A stretch of DNA of 64,000 nt from CAXBNB01 sp049115735 (GTDB lineage Bacteria > Bacteroidota > Bacteroidia > Cytophagales > Cyclobacteriaceae), in NCBI GenBank assembly GCA_049115735.1, contig JAGDZP010000039.1:1-64000 (forward strand). The letters run 5' to 3'. Both the position numbers and the translations under genes were made by a program. Of this stretch, positions 51,501-59,476 are shown in pieces. Under the pieces are notes generated by a model, which searched no databases, was not told the DNA's origin, and saw only the letters and a program-made list of their open reading frames with translations. Position 1 is the first letter of the stretch, and each line of letters starts with the position of its first letter.

Positions 51501-51741
51501 ATAAAGTAGGGATTAGTCCACAGTACATCAAAGAAGACTTACCACTACCAGACGCTCCCAGTATGGCTACAAATTTGTTTTCCGCCAGCTTCATCAATAC
51601 CTCATCACTCTGCCCTTCACGGCCAAAAAACAAATGGCTTTCTTCAATCCCAAATGGCCTCAGCCCGGGAAATGGATCAACTAACTCCGATATGCTGATG
51701 GAGCTTTGTTCCTGTCTGGATTTAATTTCTTTTTCGCTCAT
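48538..51741 (-). CDS. Membrane-anchored STAND NTPase with WD40 propeller (nSTAND1)
   Basis: A 1067-residue signalling ATPase. FPGLRPFGIEESHLFFGRE near residue 30 is the nSTAND1 opening. Walker A is ILGASGSGKSSL near 60-70 and Walker B is VLILVDQFEELFRY near 158. A winged-helix-like region follows to about 500. One membrane helix (about 507-528, YMALFLAAAALVSIFFVVMA) precedes an Ala/Glu-rich coiled coil to about 690. About seven WD40 repeats follow (725-1040; HFTGHDGAVRSVVYSKDG, LTGHESDITDLQFNADN). STAND proteins switch between closed and oligomeric forms on ligand binding. It shares an ATGA overlap with the TIR-like gene. Confidence 0.88.
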   Translation of the reverse strand: MSEKEIKSRQEQSSISISELVDPFPGLRPFGIEESHLFFGREGQSDEVLMKLAENKFVAILGASGSGKSSLMYCGLIPTLYGGFMAEAGSDWRIVVTRPGGGPIDNLAESLLMKDQGYQNLDNEEQLIRKTITSTVLRSSSLGLIEVIKQLKASDNQNVLILVDQFEELFRYKKLETLSSDLDESSAFVNLLLEAVHQYDAPVYVALTMRSDFIGDCASFPDLTQMINDSHYLIPQMTRDQKRLAIEGPVAVGGGKIAPRLTQQLLNDIGDNPDQLPIVQHALMRTWAFWKENKKEDEPMDLRHYNAIGTLREALSQHANEAFDSLSKREQQICEVMFKALTERGTESSGIRRPTKLATIAAIAGVNEEEVIRVVDKFREPGRTLLMPPHGVRIDSETVIDISHESLMRIWTRLKAWLEEESRSAEMYLKLAESAERFQLGRAGLWKMPDLQLALNWQEENNPTLVWGQRYEPAFERTIVFLETSKKAYDTEQRNKELLQKRALRRSRYMALFLAAAALVSIFFVVMARIQANEAEKKTIEAEQNLLKAEKAQIEADKQAAIAEQRAAEAIEAQNDALRQKELAQEAANEAELARQAAEVAKADAQANAEEARLAQIEADKQAAEAKKQSELAAQRAQEAEEAKAAADRLRYQAIAQSMAIKSQKIKNNAEQQGNIARQGFLFYDEYGDKDYNGDVYAGVYYALRELTKDTTMLPYGEEAQYHRNHFTGHDGAVRSVVYSKDGKSLYSAGSEGKILKWDMTNDERSFEVLDSTSFVNRVVDISNNEQWLALGSDNFEVFLYNLTSSETEPKKITGHAGAVFDLEFLPNNQGFVYTSGDGFVRLNDFSTNTTIAQVSTRIKALAISPDGKTLAGGNEEGNVVLWDMENGYQERQLYNMDKNPISAITFSSDGSTLVFGDDTGTLVVWDLDKRSIIKKLTGHESDITDLQFNADNSLLASTSRDGTARLWIMENLNDLPIELDDHSKGIEAERWVWSVSFNPQGEYLVTGAGDAKIRRWPVKPNAMADEICSYITENMSQSTWEAYVADDIDYSYACEGKPKKEEQVGQ

Positions 51742-53234
51742 TGTATTTCCAGTTTAGAGAGAAATGGTTCTATGGACTTTGGATCGAATGCCCCATCGCC
51801 TAGAATCATTGCATCATTATTTCGTATATTATTTGGGTCAAATGTTGATTTATCTTCCAAATACACCGCCTTGGCTTTAAGTGGTTTTACCCTGCCAAAA
51901 CCAGGTGCTTTCAAGATATCCTGAAGTTTTGTTTTTATCCATTCCCTGGAAGAAGCTCCATAATAGATCAAAGATGCATCACACCTACGTAGGTTCTCTT
52001 GATGTAAATACCTCAAATCCACAATATCACCATCATAAAGTGAGGTTACCACGGTTAGACCTTTCCCACTCAGGTATTCCACTATTGGTGTTGTCTTTTC
52101 TTTATCCATTTTGTCGAAAATGACATACACTATATTACCAGTTTCAGCAATTTCCTCCGCCAGCTTCACATCTTTGGTTTTAAACCTTCCGCCTGTCACC
52201 AACTCTTCCCGTATTATAGACTTAAGCTCCTGTAATGGAATTTGAAGTACTTCTGCCTCATCAAGTGACGCTGCATCACTTTTCAGATCTTCAATAAATA
52301 TTTTCTGCCTTTCAGTTACATTTTTCAGATCAGGTGACAACCATATTAATCTGCTAAATTTTTCAGCACCATCATTTTTCTCATTATACTCCAAGACATC
52401 CCTGGTGTACTTGGCAGCAATCTGATTTTGCAAATCAACCACTGAAAGTTCAGATCCTTTTGGCTTATATCCATAATCTTCACCAATTAGGTGGATGGAC
52501 AAACAGCATTTTGCTAAATCTTCTTTAACCGTAGATTCCAAAGCGTTAACTTCCTTTGGTAAAGAGTGGTTTGGCAATACCTTATATCCGTGTCGAAGTA
52601 GTTCCCTTTTTACAATATCTCTTTGGATAATCATATCCACTCCGGAATTTGCTAAATAAATCGTCTTTTCCTTGTCTGAATCTACTTCCTGACTTTCTTT
52701 TTCTTCTTCAATAATCCTGTTCTGGATTTGATAGATATCATAAGCCATATCCACCAACTTCATCCAGTAGCTTCGTTCAGCGTCATTTCCAAAAAACCTC
52801 TTAAACTCCTGGGGTTCACCAGTCAACGGATCTATCTGGTAAAAATCATAGGTCAATATATTGGAATATTCAGGGAGCAGATGATCAATCTCTAAAGGGA
52901 ACTTAATGACCTTGAATAATTTTGATAGTCCATCGAGAACGAGCCCATCCTCTTTCTTTGCACTCTTAGTGAAAGTCTTGATACCTTGAAGCAAAACCTC
53001 GTTTTGGAGCGAATTTTTAGAGAGAAGTGTGATCAATACTTTTGCGTTAGCATAAACCTGAAGATCCGCGTCTGACTCGTTCACTATTCTAAGTGATGGA
53101 GTCTCGCCAGATATCTGTTCCAGCAGAGTACTCAAAAACCTCTTAAAATTAGAAACCCACCCTTTGCTACTTCCACCAATTGGCTCATCGTCAGAAGAGT
53201 GATAGGCTAACAATATTTCGTATTTTTCGCTCAT
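51738..53234 (-). CDS. Protein with three TIR/DUF4062-like modules
   Basis: A 498-residue cytoplasmic protein. Three Rossmann-like modules can be seen: residues about 1-120 (YEILLAYHSSDD, then KVLITLLSKNS, TIR/SEFIR-like); about 190-300 (KTIYLANSGVDMIIQRDIVK, then CCLSIHLIGEDYG, the DUF4062 pattern); and about 365-470 (NIVYVIFDKMDKEKTTPIVE, then CDASLIYYGASSREW, TIR-like). The catalytic glutamate of NADase TIR domains is not obvious, so a scaffold role is as likely as an enzyme. It overlaps the STAND gene by 4 bases, indicating a coupled pair. Confidence 0.7.
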   Translation of the reverse strand: MSEKYEILLAYHSSDDEPIGGSSKGWVSNFKRFLSTLLEQISGETPSLRIVNESDADLQVYANAKVLITLLSKNSLQNEVLLQGIKTFTKSAKKEDGLVLDGLSKLFKVIKFPLEIDHLLPEYSNILTYDFYQIDPLTGEPQEFKRFFGNDAERSYWMKLVDMAYDIYQIQNRIIEEEKESQEVDSDKEKTIYLANSGVDMIIQRDIVKRELLRHGYKVLPNHSLPKEVNALESTVKEDLAKCCLSIHLIGEDYGYKPKGSELSVVDLQNQIAAKYTRDVLEYNEKNDGAEKFSRLIWLSPDLKNVTERQKIFIEDLKSDAASLDEAEVLQIPLQELKSIIREELVTGGRFKTKDVKLAEEIAETGNIVYVIFDKMDKEKTTPIVEYLSGKGLTVVTSLYDGDIVDLRYLHQENLRRCDASLIYYGASSREWIKTKLQDILKAPGFGRVKPLKAKAVYLEDKSTFDPNNIRNNDAMILGDGAFDPKSIEPFLSKLEIQ

Positions 53235-53268
53235 TAATTACACAGTTTGTACACTCACAAAGTATTAA

Positions 53269-56200
53269 TTAAAATATGGATTCAACTTCTTCCTTCTCTG
53301 CAACTTCATTTACAATGGACAGAATACCATCTACCATTTCTATATGCTTAGACACTTTATCATATAGCTGATCCTTGTCCAAAACCAGCAAAACTGAATC
53401 AGCATCAGCGGTAACCGAATGAGGGTTCACATCGGTGCTAATGATCAGCTTATGACCAGTGATTTCCCTCTCTTTTAATACTCTTATTACCTTATCTCCG
53501 TCATGTACTTTTAGTCTTCCAGTCAGTACTATATAAACCGGTGAATTTCCGTTATCTCCTTTATCAATTATTGTCGTTCCCTTACTTATTTTAATCTCTT
53601 CAAGACACTTGGCCACCTCAACTAAAATCACTCCCGGTATCGATTCAAAAATCTCCAACTGTTTCAAGAGAATCGCTCTTTCTACAAAAAGGAGTTTTTG
53701 ATGCCATTTCTCTTCATCGGATTTGAACACTGGAGGAACAATGGCCTTATCAAGATCTTTTTTCGTTGATGATTTTAGCCTTCTGGTATGATGGTGATAC
53801 TCGTCTTTATTAAGTCTATAAATAACCGCAGCAGCCGTTTGCAGCATGTATCCATCAGGATTAAATAAGTTGGCTATGATATCGTCCTTCACACCTACTC
53901 CTCTCATCAATGTGAGTTTGTACATTGCGAGACTCTTAGTCCATTTGTTGATGTGATTATAATCCCTATTAATTATCTGTAAGAGTAAATCCTCATAGGA
54001 TTCAAAGTCTTCTGGAGGGAAAAAGTTGTTGAGCTTTTCTAGTTTCTCATCTTCTTTTATGTCGTCAAGCACCGGAAATAGCTTTGGCTTAAGGTCTTCA
54101 TCTACAAAGATGTCCAACATTTCAATAGCAAAAGAAACACTATCTGTTGTTCCAACCTCAATATTATCACTCACTAATCTGATACTTTGAGCATCATAAA
54201 TCATAGCTAGCAACATGAAAACATTTTCAAAGTTTTTATTATTCTCCTCTATCATGGCATCCCGGATCATCTTATCAATAAAATCATCTTTTGGAATTTC
54301 CATTAATGCTTTGATGTTCCATGCGATATCTCCTATGTCTTCTTCAATAGCTATTTTTATTCTTGCAGCTTGAAACTCTTTCGCCTCAAAACCTACATAA
54401 CTCAATGACAATAGAATCTCGGATACAATTTGCTTATCAGGAAAATCTATTTTTTTCCAGAGTAAGTCTATCGCCGGTCTTCCACCTACCTTGCCGAGAA
54501 TTTGAATAATTCTGAACATGGCATCATACTCCTGACCAGTCTTATAAAAAGCTGAGTCAATTGTACCAAACATAGATTCTCCTGAAGAAATCAAGGCCGA
54601 ATCAGCAGAATTACTATATGCTGGTAGATGAAGATTCTCTATGAGTATACTCCAAAATTCAGATCTTTTGAGTTTACCTGCACTGATCATCGCCGATCTT
54701 CTAACATGAGGGTTAATGTCCCTCATTAATTCAGCCAGGAATGGCACGTACTTATCCTCTTCCAGCTTAACTAACGCCTTGGTAGCATAAATTCTATCCT
54801 TGATATCGGTAGATCGGACGAGTTTCTTTATGCCCGTTTCCGTTAGCTTGAAGTCATCTATCTCATGCAATACCGCAATTGCTTCAGCGGCCACCTTTTT
54901 CACATCAGCATCCTTTTCCTTCTTAACCTCCCTCTCTAGAATATCAAGGGTATTAAAGCTTCTGAGCTGTCCTAAGCGTTTGTACGCATACAACCTCAAC
55001 TTTTTGTCGCTTGACCGAATAAAATCGAGCAATGAGTAATCGAGCATTATGGGCTCCATTCTCTCCATCAATTTGAGTGCATTTAGTGCCCTCTCTGGAG
55101 ATTTCTTCCTCAATTCTCCTTTAATTACATTGATAGTGTTGTGTTCATTTCTAGTCCCTTCACCTTTTAGGCTATTTTTTTGATCCTTCAATGTGGACTT
55201 TAGGGCATTTTTGTATTCCATGAACAACTTACCCGCATAATAAATAATTACAAAGGCCAACGCCATAACAAAATACAGGTAATGGATCAACTCAAAGAAA
55301 TGTAGTAATCCCAAGCCGATTTGCATTGCACCAGCGACTAATACTGCTACTTCGTTTACAACGCCTTCTATTTTCGATTGAACATCAAATCTAATTTTCA
55401 AATCAAATGGAAGAAAGAACAATTTGAACGCGGGATTTTCCAGGGCATCTTTTAGAGATGCTGTAAAAAGTCTACCTAAGGCTGTAAACACGAAAAAGAA
55501 TACATAATAACCCTCTTCATCTTTTACTTCATACCCAAATGCATGCCCTGTACCTATCGCACCCAAGGTAAATATTGCGAGTATAAAAGGCATCACCATC
55601 AATGAAACTTTTAGCCCATATCTACCTATAATTATGTCATTTATAAAACTTTGTATTAGGAAACTAACAACCATTATAGTTCCTCCAAAAAATGAAAGGA
55701 AATTCCTTAGTTCCTCTTCATCTGGGTACATAGTTTCGGTAGCTGACAGAAATACGTAGTTGGCAAACACTGCCGATCCCATTGAGAAAATAAGGAACAG
55801 AGAAAGCATTCTCAAATATTTGTTCCTAAACAGGTCAATAAATTTTACGGGCTTAACCTTATCTGTCTTTCTGATTTTGGAAGCACTATCAACATTAAAG
55901 TCTTTTACAATCCAAACCGTGAAAACCAGAATTCCAAAAGATGCTCCCGCGGAAATAAATAAAAGGTCGTTGGTCTTGTCAATCAAACCCAACTCGGTCA
56001 TTGCTGGAATAGAGAAAAAAGCAACCATTGTTGCTGTCAACTGACCAGTATCAATTCCTCCGATTATCCTTTTTGACTGCTTAAGGTTGAAAACACGGCC
56101 AAATACTCCCCAAAATCCTAGAAGCGTAACAGAGGATATCGGCCCGATTAGCACGAACAGAATAAACGGTAAATATTGAAATTCTCCTTCAGCCGCTCCA

Positions 56201-56520
56201 AGATCGGAAAACAGAAATACCCAGACAAGACCAACTAAAACCAAAAACGTGATAAATGCGTTAGATACCACGAGACTTGAGAAGTTGATTTTTCTTTGGA
56301 GTTGAACGTATAGGTAAGTAGAAAATATTCCCAAGAAGCCAGCAACAAAGAATGCATTGTCCAAGTGCTCAGCTCCTACAGTGGTAAGAAACAAGGTTTC
56401 CGAACCGATTTGATAGGTAGCCAAAAAAACACCCATACAAAAACCCTTTGCGAGCAAAAGAAGCATGGGCTTTTCTTCTCCAGGTTCCCCTCCAAGAAAA
56501 GCTAAAAACGATTGTAGCAC
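53269..56520 (-). CDS. Nucleotide-translocase-like / HEAT / cyclic-nucleotide-domain fusion
   Basis: A 1083-residue protein starting at GTG. Residues about 10-440 hold around 12 membrane helices resembling the ATP/ADP translocase (NTT) branch of the MFS. Residues about 460-900 are helical HEAT-type repeats (KRLGQLRSFNTLDILEREV, ATKALVKLEEDKYVPFLAEL). Residues about 930-1060 form a cyclic-nucleotide-binding-like beta roll (EIKISKGTTIIDKGDNGNSP, VYIVLTGRLKVHDGDKV). The phosphate-binding cassette of active domains (FGE, later R) is replaced by EITGHKL and PHSVTA, so nucleotide binding is doubtful. It is the first gene of the cluster, 34 bases before the TIR-like gene. Confidence 0.8.
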   Translation of the reverse strand: MLQSFLAFLGGEPGEEKPMLLLLAKGFCMGVFLATYQIGSETLFLTTVGAEHLDNAFFVAGFLGIFSTYLYVQLQRKINFSSLVVSNAFITFLVLVGLVWVFLFSDLGAAEGEFQYLPFILFVLIGPISSVTLLGFWGVFGRVFNLKQSKRIIGGIDTGQLTATMVAFFSIPAMTELGLIDKTNDLLFISAGASFGILVFTVWIVKDFNVDSASKIRKTDKVKPVKFIDLFRNKYLRMLSLFLIFSMGSAVFANYVFLSATETMYPDEEELRNFLSFFGGTIMVVSFLIQSFINDIIIGRYGLKVSLMVMPFILAIFTLGAIGTGHAFGYEVKDEEGYYVFFFVFTALGRLFTASLKDALENPAFKLFFLPFDLKIRFDVQSKIEGVVNEVAVLVAGAMQIGLGLLHFFELIHYLYFVMALAFVIIYYAGKLFMEYKNALKSTLKDQKNSLKGEGTRNEHNTINVIKGELRKKSPERALNALKLMERMEPIMLDYSLLDFIRSSDKKLRLYAYKRLGQLRSFNTLDILEREVKKEKDADVKKVAAEAIAVLHEIDDFKLTETGIKKLVRSTDIKDRIYATKALVKLEEDKYVPFLAELMRDINPHVRRSAMISAGKLKRSEFWSILIENLHLPAYSNSADSALISSGESMFGTIDSAFYKTGQEYDAMFRIIQILGKVGGRPAIDLLWKKIDFPDKQIVSEILLSLSYVGFEAKEFQAARIKIAIEEDIGDIAWNIKALMEIPKDDFIDKMIRDAMIEENNKNFENVFMLLAMIYDAQSIRLVSDNIEVGTTDSVSFAIEMLDIFVDEDLKPKLFPVLDDIKEDEKLEKLNNFFPPEDFESYEDLLLQIINRDYNHINKWTKSLAMYKLTLMRGVGVKDDIIANLFNPDGYMLQTAAAVIYRLNKDEYHHHTRRLKSSTKKDLDKAIVPPVFKSDEEKWHQKLLFVERAILLKQLEIFESIPGVILVEVAKCLEEIKISKGTTIIDKGDNGNSPVYIVLTGRLKVHDGDKVIRVLKEREITGHKLIISTDVNPHSVTADADSVLLVLDKDQLYDKVSKHIEMVDGILSIVNEVAEKEEVESIF

Positions 56521-56830
56521 AATAAAACTTTAAATTAAATATCTAATCTATTTAAAATATGACACTTTTCAAGTGTAAATTATAAATTTATACTTTACAA
56601 AAGGTCACTAGCAACGATTTTTTAACGTGAAAAAAATCCTGCTAGATTGCATGCAATTTTGCTGTATGCTGATAACCATAGCTGAATTTCAAAAATAGTG
56701 AAATAAATACTATAGTATATAATTATTTCTTGGATCAATTAAAGTTCGCTGCAACAGATCGCTGGTACATCATTTAATAGAGAAATTAAAATAAGTACGA
56801 GTATTGTAATATTAAACCTTTTGCAAGTAG
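56521..56830. other. AT-rich intergenic region upstream of the cluster
   Basis: A 310-base spacer that should hold the promoter of the five-gene cluster. A perfect ACACTT-TTC-AAGTGT dyad sits at 56562-56576, about 42 bases upstream of the GTG. No exact TTTG-N19-TAnnTTTG match was found on the minus strand. No gene is visible. Confidence 0.4.
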
Positions 56831-58288
56831 CTAGTAAATCATTCCTACTAAAGTTGCAGAAAGCAAAGAGGCTAAAGTACCACCAAGGAGAGCCTTTAAT
56901 CCATATTTTGAAAGTAGTACTCTTTGATTAGGAGCCAAGCCGCCAATGCCCCCTATTTGAATACCTATGGAAGCAAAATTGGCAAAACCACAAAGCATGT
57001 AAGTAGCCATAATTATTGATTTTGAATCAGAAAAACTACCACTATTTTTTAACACGGCTAAGCTTTCATAACCTACGAACTCACTGGCAATAATTTTTTC
57101 ACCAAGCAACCTACCAACAAGAGTAATATCCTCAATCGCCACTCCCATTAGCCACATTAATGGAGCAAATGTGTAACCCAAAATAAATTCCAATGACAGG
57201 CCTTCATAGTTTCCATTAGAAAAACCGGATATAACGGTATTCAACCCTAAGAAATCGCCAATGGCTATGAAGGCATAATTGAACATGGCTATAAATGCAA
57301 AGAACACAAGTAGCATCGCCCCTACATTCATTGCTAGCTTTAGTCCCTCTGTAGTACCGTTAGCCATCGCATCCAAAAGGTTGCTGCCAACATTTTGACG
57401 ACTTACTTCTACATTCATATCTATAGCTTCAGTCTGTGGCACCAAAATCTTTGAAATCACCACTGCACCTGGAGCTGCCATTATGGAAGCCGCCAGTAAA
57501 TGCTTTGCAAAAAGTAGTTTCTGTTCCGGATCATCACCGCCTAAGAAACTAATGTAGGCCGCCAGTACTCCACCTGCCACAGTCGCCATTCCACCAATCA
57601 TCACAAGCAAAATTTCAGACTTATTCATTTTGTCCAGATATGCCTTGATCATTAAAGGTGCCTCTGTCTGTCCAAGAAAAATATTCCCGGCTACAGATAG
57701 GCTCTCTGCTCCAGACAATTTCATAGCTTTGGTCATCACCCAGGCCAAGCCATATACTACTTTTTGAATAATTCCCAGATAGAACAAAACACTGGTTAGG
57801 GCTGAAAAGAAAATAATGGTAGGTAATATTTGAAGGGCAAAAATGAACCCGAAGGAATCCACATTCATCATGTCTCTAAATAAGAAGGTGCTCCCTTCTT
57901 TCGTGAAATCAAGAATGAGTATGAATAGCCTGCCAACTAATTCAAAGAAATACCTCACAAACGGCACATGCAGAATTGACAAGGCCAGTGCTAATTGAAT
58001 GGCCAACCCTATACCAACAACCTTCCAGGAAATAGCTTTACGATCAGCACTAAAAAACCATGCAATTAGAATTAATGAAAGCATTCCGATTGCACCGCGG
58101 AGTATTGAAATAATACTGAATCCCTGTTGTCCAGTCCCTGCCGATAGGATGTTTTCACCATCAACAACATTCACCTCAGCTATCGTTAGCTCATTTGCAG
58201 TTGAAATTGAATGATGGGCGGAAAACGAATCGGTGGAGCCAATTAGCAGAAAAAGACAGGCCAGAGTCAGAATTTGTACAATCCTCAT
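56831..58288 (-). CDS. Concentrative nucleoside transporter (CNT/NupC family)
   Basis: Imports nucleosides with sodium or protons across the inner membrane. The ATG at 58288 (MRIVQILTLACLFLLIGS) is preferred over a TTG at 58318; it gives 485 residues. An N-terminal signal-like helix and a short periplasmic spacer precede the normal CNT core. Family features are IFLGQTEAPLMIKAYLDKM near residue 205, IGGMATVAGGVLAAYI near 233, and the C-terminal YMLCGFANFASIGIQIGGIG. It lies between the NTT-fusion gene and the FecR gene on the same strand. Confidence 0.92.
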   Translation of the reverse strand: MRIVQILTLACLFLLIGSTDSFSAHHSISTANELTIAEVNVVDGENILSAGTGQQGFSIISILRGAIGMLSLILIAWFFSADRKAISWKVVGIGLAIQLALALSILHVPFVRYFFELVGRLFILILDFTKEGSTFLFRDMMNVDSFGFIFALQILPTIIFFSALTSVLFYLGIIQKVVYGLAWVMTKAMKLSGAESLSVAGNIFLGQTEAPLMIKAYLDKMNKSEILLVMIGGMATVAGGVLAAYISFLGGDDPEQKLLFAKHLLAASIMAAPGAVVISKILVPQTEAIDMNVEVSRQNVGSNLLDAMANGTTEGLKLAMNVGAMLLVFFAFIAMFNYAFIAIGDFLGLNTVISGFSNGNYEGLSLEFILGYTFAPLMWLMGVAIEDITLVGRLLGEKIIASEFVGYESLAVLKNSGSFSDSKSIIMATYMLCGFANFASIGIQIGGIGGLAPNQRVLLSKYGLKALLGGTLASLLSATLVGMIY

Positions 58289-58399
58289 TAAATCATTGAT
58301 TTGTGATAGACTCAGCAATACAAGAGTCCTGTTACCAATGTAATTAAATTAATGAGTGTAAAAATGAAAAGGCTTAATGGATATTATTTCGTGAGTGTC

Positions 58400-59404
58400 T
58401 CAAATTGGTGAGCAACCTGTTCCCGATACCTGGTATTTGTGATCATTGATTTTTTTAAGATTCAAATCAAACGTTTGAGTCAAAATCTCCATAATAGATG
58501 AAATTGGTTGGTGATCGTAGGTTGCAGAAAGCTGACAATTAGCAATGCTTTGTTCTGTCAAGTCGATATCGATGTGGTAAGTATCTTCCAAAGTCTCAAA
58601 CACATAGGCCAAGTTGCTTTTATCAAAATCCAATAAATGAGTCTTCCATGCTAAATAATTGGCATCAGTATTTTCGTACGTTGTGATTTTTTCTTTTGCT
58701 GAAACAAGCCCTGCTTGACCTGGTATTAACTCAACCGCTCCCAATTTTTGATCCACTGAAGAAAACAGACCGGAAACCCCAACCTTACCAGTTTCTACTA
58801 CTACCTTGGTTTCCTGTTTACGAGTATTTGATTCTACAAGGAAGGACGTACCTAAAACTTTTATCTTGGACTCATTTGTAAGCACCGTAAATTCTCTTTT
58901 TGGATCCTTAACGATATCGAAGAAACCCTTTCCTGAAAATGTAACATTTCTGGCTTTGTCATCAAACGGACTTGAGTATGATATTATGGAGTTTTCATCC
59001 ATTGAAACTTTTGAACCATCAGGCAACACAACTTCATTAGTTTCACCTGCACTGGTAGCCACTTCTATCATTTCGCTTTGCGGTACTTGGTTGTACAAGA
59101 AATAAGATACAGCAGCTAACAAAATTACAGATGCTGCATATCGCATAAATTTCTTAAAATCAATTGAGCGTTCGGTAGGCTCAGATGAGGCTCCTGAAAG
59201 TGATAGTTTTGCTTCTACCTTCCTAAATGCCTCTCTATTGTTGGACAGGTGATCGGGCTCGACTATTCCCTCATGATACCAGGTGGATGAATATTCGAAA
59301 AACTTCTCTGCATTATGGTCGTTTTCTTCGCGCCAGTCAAGAAGTGATTTCTTTTCATCTTCTGAAATATTCCCTGAAAAATACTTTGCTAGTAATTCGG
59401 TCAT
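58400..59404 (-). CDS. FecR-family anti-sigma regulator
   Basis: A 334-residue inner-membrane regulator. The N-terminal cytoplasmic part (LLAKYFSGNISEDEKKSLLD) binds an ECF sigma factor. One membrane helix lies near residues 88-106 (YAASVILLAAVSYFLYNQV). The periplasmic FecR domain (VVLPDGSKVSMDENSIISY, then FFDIVKDPKREFTVLT) and the C-terminal DUF4974/STN-like domain (LAYVFETLEDTYHIDIDL) follow. It normally relays a signal from an outer-membrane receptor. It starts with an ATG and lies downstream of an STN protein and the sigma factor. Confidence 0.93.
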   Translation of the reverse strand: MTELLAKYFSGNISEDEKKSLLDWREENDHNAEKFFEYSSTWYHEGIVEPDHLSNNREAFRKVEAKLSLSGASSEPTERSIDFKKFMRYAASVILLAAVSYFLYNQVPQSEMIEVATSAGETNEVVLPDGSKVSMDENSIISYSSPFDDKARNVTFSGKGFFDIVKDPKREFTVLTNESKIKVLGTSFLVESNTRKQETKVVVETGKVGVSGLFSSVDQKLGAVELIPGQAGLVSAKEKITTYENTDANYLAWKTHLLDFDKSNLAYVFETLEDTYHIDIDLTEQSIANCQLSATYDHQPISSIMEILTQTFDLNLKKINDHKYQVSGTGCSPI

Positions 59405-59476
59405 TTGTGTCTTAGTACATTTTCAATTCAAATAACAACAACTCTTGATTTTACCCTTATAAAAAATTTGCAGTCG

